DNA of 64,000 nt, from the NCBI RefSeq assembly GCF_020080835.1, contig NC_058162.1:3286001-3350000 (forward strand), in the 5' to 3' direction. The notes under the pieces were generated by a model, which was not told the origin of the DNA, did no database searches, and saw only the letters and a program-made list of their open reading frames with translations. Numbering within the stretch: the first letter of the stretch is position 1; every line of letters starts with the position of its first letter. Below are positions 60,201 through 64,000 of this stretch, piece by piece. The position numbers and the translations under genes were made by a program. The stretch is from Cotesia glomerata (lineage: Eukaryota > Arthropoda > Insecta > Hymenoptera > Braconidae).

Positions 60201-63200
60201 TTGACCGCTACGGTATTGGCAGACACAGGTGAGGCAGGTTGGCTGTGACATCCTGTTGAGTCTGGCGCTTGGAATGTGTAGACACTCAACGCTGGTCGCT
60301 TATGACCAGCCTTCTCGTAAGCCGATGAAATAGTATGAGGTCGTTCATTGGATGTCTGTCCTTTGGATGGTTGTCTCTCATAACCCGCGGCTGTTTCTTG
60401 TAAATTGGGCTATGTGGCGTTGGAGAGCGGACGCTGCTGCTGATTTATATTTGTCGATCCGGTATTAGTATTTTACTCACGTTGCTTTGGGAAGACCCAC
60501 TTGATATCTATAAATGAGTTTTTTATTTTTAAATCATCTTAGTGACGTCATCGAGGTTTACTACTGCAGAAGGGACATCTGAATAAGCATAAGGGCGTTG
60601 AGAATTTTTTATAATTGGATTTTAGTAACTTATTATGCAATTTAATTAAAAAAAAAATTCAATTTATTAAAGTATGCTCGTAAAAATTAAGTTCAGGATT
60701 TATATATGCACTTAAAAGGCTGAAAAATTAATTTTTTTATTATTTTTTGTGAAGATAATTTTTTTTTTATTGATTTATATGAAAATTGTGTGAAAATTAG
60801 AGACTGATCCTATCAATCATTTGATAAACCTTGCTCATCGATTGTTTAAATACAGTTTTTAGAAAAAGGAGTTTGAAGTTATTTGACCTCACCTAAGTTA
60901 TTTGTCAATACATTTACAATACAAAAATAAAACAAAATGATTTTCTAAACATTCTATGTGCATATGACCCTTTAAAATAATAAAATTATTATTGAAAGAT
61001 ACATAATTAAGAAAAGATCTTTTATCTTGTGAAATATTGACATTTTTAAAGAAATAAGCTCATCCCGATGTTACACTCATCAAGACCTTTCCTTTGAGTA
61101 CCTACATTAATATTTCATATATTTATATATATGACATATATGTATATATGAAAAATATATCAAAATCCATGTGGGTACTCAAATGAAAGCTCTTGATGAG
61201 TGTAACATCAGGATGAGCTTATATCTTTAAAAATGTCAATAGTTAAGAAAATACAGTGCAAGTTGACATAATTAAGAAATGGCCTTGTGAACTATTGAAA
61301 TTTTTAAAGATATAAGCTCATCTCGAGACTACACTCATTGAGACCGTTCATTTGAGTACCCATATCAATTTTTCATATATTTTATATATTTATAAATATG
61401 TATATATGAAAAATATATCAAAATGCATGTGGGTACTCAAATGAAAGCTCTTGATGCGTGTAACATCAGGATGAGCTTATATCTTTAAAAACATCTATAA
61501 TTAATAAATGACCTTGTATCTCGTCAACTACTGACATTTTTAAAGATATAAGCTCACCCCGACATCACACTCATCGAAACCTTTTATTCGAGTACCCACA
61601 TCAATTTTTCATATAATTATATATAATATATATGTATATATGAAAAATATATGAAAATGCATGTGGGTATTCAAATAAAAGATTTTGATGAGTGTAACAT
61701 CGGGATAAGCTTATATCTTTAAAAACGTGAATAGTTAATAAAATACATTGCAATTTAACAAATATCTAATGAACTATTGACATTTTTGAAGATATAAGTT
61801 CATCCCGATATTATACTCATCAAGACCTTTCATTTGAGTACCCACATCAATTTTTCATGTATTTATATGTTATAAGGTAAAAGCCCCAATAGATGATCAC
61901 GTACCAGTATATGATCACTCCATGTATTTGTATATCTATATTCACAAATATAGGTATACAAATACATGGAGTGATCATATACTGGTACATGATCATCTAT
62001 TGGGGCTTTTACCTTATATTTGTATATATGAAAAATATATAAAAATGCATGTCGGTACTCAAATGAAAGCTCTTGATGAGTGTAACATCAGGATGAGCTT
62101 ATATCTTTAAAAACATCAATAGCTAAGAAAATATAATGCAATTTAACAAAAGTCATTATTTAATAAAATAAAATTTTATTTATTTATAGTTCACAAGTCC
62201 CGGCAGTCACATAGTGACTGCAAGGTTGCTAGTTATTCGTAATTCACAATACAATAGAGTAATTCACATTATCAAAAAAAAAAAACAAAAAACATTTATC
62301 TTCACCCTTATTCAATTTGTTTGTGTATATAAAATACAGTGCAAACACACATAGAGCAAAAGCGAAAACATTAATTACCAATAATAGTATAAATAAATAA
62401 ATAGACAATACCTGTTCAGTCGGTTGTTTATTAAGCGTATCTTGAGAAGTAAAACCTGAATCACGTGAGCTACCAGTAGATAAATGACGACGCAGCATCA
62501 ATGTTTTAGAAACATTATTACCGTATCCTCCTCCCGAGTCAATAATTATCGATCGGCAAGTGTTGATTCCTCCTAGAGGCTACAATAAATAACATCGACT
62601 ACGACATTCATCAAACAACTAACGTGTTATCTAATAAAAGTGCTCAGTAGTTGCAAGCAAATGCATTCTATTCTATTAGATGAGTTCTATATTGAAAGTA
62701 CTAAAACACTTTTAATAAATCAAATAATTACTGATGACTTAAGCTTAAGAATTCTCACCTGAGAAAACGATCTGGGCCAGTGGTGAGGGTGCCCCCTGGC
62801 TGGACTAGGATGATTTTTGCAAGACCCACTGCTGCCGCTGCTGGTTAACGAGCTGATGGAGCACATGGAGCTCTTGCGGGAGCCCAGAGACAACGAAGGG
62901 CTCGAGGGTGGAGTAGTTGAGGTCAAGTGGTGATGCAATGGCCACTGGCCCGAGTCACTTCGCTCCTTCAAGTCTGTTATTATTTGCTCGCACTGCGCTG
63001 GAAGATCATACGGGGCCAGCGTGTGTCGTTCCAGTTGCTCAGATACCTCTTGGAGATGTGTCAACTCCATCAGCATCGCTATTTCCTCATCGAGAACCGG
63101 CTTGAGCAATCTCGCGAGATGACAAAAACGTCCGCGTTCCTCCAATAAAGCGGCTCGAACAGCTTTTCGCTCAGTCTCTTCCAAACTGATTCGTTTGTCT

Positions 63201-63488
63201 GCGACAGATGGTTCTAATAATCTGCGATTTAGTTCCATGTCATCCTCTTTATTTCCCTGAAAGGATTCGCTGATGTTACCGGTACCCATTCCGGGCCCGT
63301 GATTCGTTGTTATTTTTCGAGTTTTTTTTTTAAGTCTCAAAGTGTCTACTGCCGATGTACGCTGCTTTTTCAGTTCGGCCTTTGCTTTTTTGTACTCTTT
63401 TGTATGCTCTTTGTCCAGAACTATCAGGGCTTTCTTCCAGTCTTCTAATTTTTCTTGGAGCGGCATCACCAGCCGGTCCATTATTGCG
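57298..63488 (-). CDS. mim: missing-in-metastasis / MTSS1-like I-BAR and WH2 protein, 5' part outside the window
   Basis: Minus-strand exons seen: 62759-63488, 62412-62579, a 27-nt exon 60481-60507, 60025-60409, 59788-59933, 57298-58344, all joining in phase. The first begins inside the I-BAR domain (LVMPLQEKLEDWKKALIVLD, KEHTKEYKKAKAELKKQ, LKPVLDEEIAMLMELTHLQ), which bends membranes and binds actin. Earlier exons lie beyond 64000. Then come Ser/Pro-rich linkers (GSSRDSGFTSQDTLNKQP, PKLPLPAHLAK, ENLPPPPAFLLEGSSS), a Gln-rich stretch and a C-terminal WH2-like actin-binding end (RDSLMDQIRRGTSLRKT, NDRSAPQIY). In the last exon the frame is open for about 350 codons except for TGA at 58204-58206 and TAA at 57883-57885, with coding-like sequence on both sides. 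A TAG at 60410-60412 is avoided if a 71-nt intron (60410-60480) is spliced. So the gene is either read through, mutated or mis-sequenced. Confidence 0.88.
58500..58525. repeat. poly-T tract
   Basis: Uninterrupted run of about 26 T in the mim intron between 58345 and 59787. Confidence 0.9.
58872..59752 (+). mobile_element. Helitron-like composite element, three hairpin monomers (mim intron)
   Basis: The left end is TTAGGCTGTATTCGAAAATT, then CTCTATCTCTAGATACATAA. Monomers lie at about 58945-59160, 59195-59425 and 59448-59665. The tail ends with hairpin GCAGTCACGTAGTGACTGC and then AAG. The terminal CTAG is missing here. Confidence 0.7.
60508..60985. other. mim intron sequence, no recognised feature
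   Basis: AT-rich part of the intron between exons 60481-60507 and 62412-62579. Confidence 0.4.
60990..62233 (+). mobile_element. Helitron-like composite element, four hairpin monomers (mim intron)
   Basis: Starts within AGATACATAATTAAGAAA (the left end is truncated). Monomers lie at about 61025-61255, 61290-61505, 61528-61745 and 61775-62135. The tail has hairpin GCAGTCACATAGTGACTGC, seven bases, then CTAG before T. The last monomer carries a nested palindrome (61876-62018). Confidence 0.75.
61876..62018. mobile_element. AAGGTAAAAGCCCC palindrome nested in the loop of a hairpin monomer
   Basis: A near-perfect 143-bp palindrome. AAGGTAAAAGCCCCAATAGA and GATCACGTACCAGTATATGA on the left are inverted on the right. 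The centre is ATCTATATTCACAAATATAG. It sits exactly where the AT-rich turn of the host hairpin would be, and its ends match the AAGGTAAAAGACCC family. Confidence 0.85.
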
Positions 63489-63656
63489 CTGTTTTAATTG
63501 TTTCAATTATTACAAATTTTATAAAATGTTATATATTAAAGGGTGGCTTAAAAAATTAAGGATTTTAAGGCTCATAAGAAATATTTTAATTTATATTATT
63601 AAGAGAATAGAAAAATTTTGTGTCCAGGATAGTCATTTGATAAAATCGGTTTTTTT

Positions 63657-64000
63657 TAGGCTGCATTCGAAAATTCTCTATCTCTAGATACATAGTTAAG
63701 AAATGACCTTGTATGTTGAGAACTATTGACATTTTTAAAGATATAAGCTCATCCAGATGCTACACGTATCAAGACCTTTCATTTGAGTACCCACATCAAT
63801 TTTTCATATATTTATATATATGACATATATGTATATATGAAAAATATATCAAAAATGTAAGTGGGTACTCAAATGAAAGCTCTTGATGAGTGTAACATCG
63901 GGATGAGCTTATATCTTTAAAAATGTCAATACTTAAGAAAGTACAACGCATATATCAAATATATATATCAAATACATATATCAAATATATCAAAATGCAT
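63657..64000 (+). mobile_element. Helitron-like composite element, left part (continues past the window)
   Basis: Begins AGGCTGCATTCGAAAATTCT and CTATCTCTAGATACATA. It has one monomer (about 63725-63945), then ATATATCAAATACATATATC microrepeats to the window end. It lies in the mim intron upstream of exon 62759-63488. Confidence 0.7.

Overview
This is eukaryotic, very AT-rich DNA with short conserved exons, GT/AG introns of tens to thousands of bases and many foldback transposons. Protein content (thioester protein, M1 aminopeptidase, I-BAR protein, FKBP8, MCM10, eRF1) and base composition suggest an insect, most likely a hymenopteran such as a braconid parasitoid wasp. The species cannot be read from the sequence alone. 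A 100-base N block (21223-21322) marks a scaffold gap, and sequence on both sides of it looks poorly polished.

Layout. 1-2000: decayed LINE (minus strand). 2590-5000: decayed transposase-like gene of the CACTA/Transposase_21 type (plus). 5420-21222: two direct copies of a 7-8 kb segment, each carrying an 11-exon M1 aminopeptidase gene. Copy A has lesions in exons 1-2. Copy B has lesions in exon 3 and from exon 5 on, and carries an extra ~1 kb insert. 21517-29374: translation termination factor eRF1 (plus), with two alternative last exons. 32522-38563: replication factor MCM10 (minus, 3 exons). 39187-43613: FKBP8-like immunophilin with a C-terminal membrane anchor (plus, 4 exons), divergent from MCM10. 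45434-53583: secreted complement/alpha-2-macroglobulin family thioester protein of about 1987 aa (plus, 4 exons, the last 5.4 kb). 57298 to beyond 63488: missing-in-metastasis/MTSS1-like I-BAR and WH2 protein (minus, 5' end outside the window), whose last exon has two in-frame stop codons.

The host genes are unrelated housekeeping or accessory genes and form no operon or pathway. What links the region is repeats: a composite element made of tandem ~240-bp hairpin monomers ending in a Helitron-like hairpin plus CTAG|T (in APN, eRF1, MCM10 and mim introns and between genes), TA-flanked CACGGAAAG MITEs, an AAGGTAAAAGACCC foldback family, a TTAAGGGGGATAGCC foldback family, AACTTCCCGCTA foldbacks and one hAT-like MITE with an 8-bp target duplication. 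No rRNA, complete tRNA, CRISPR array or bacterial feature was seen.
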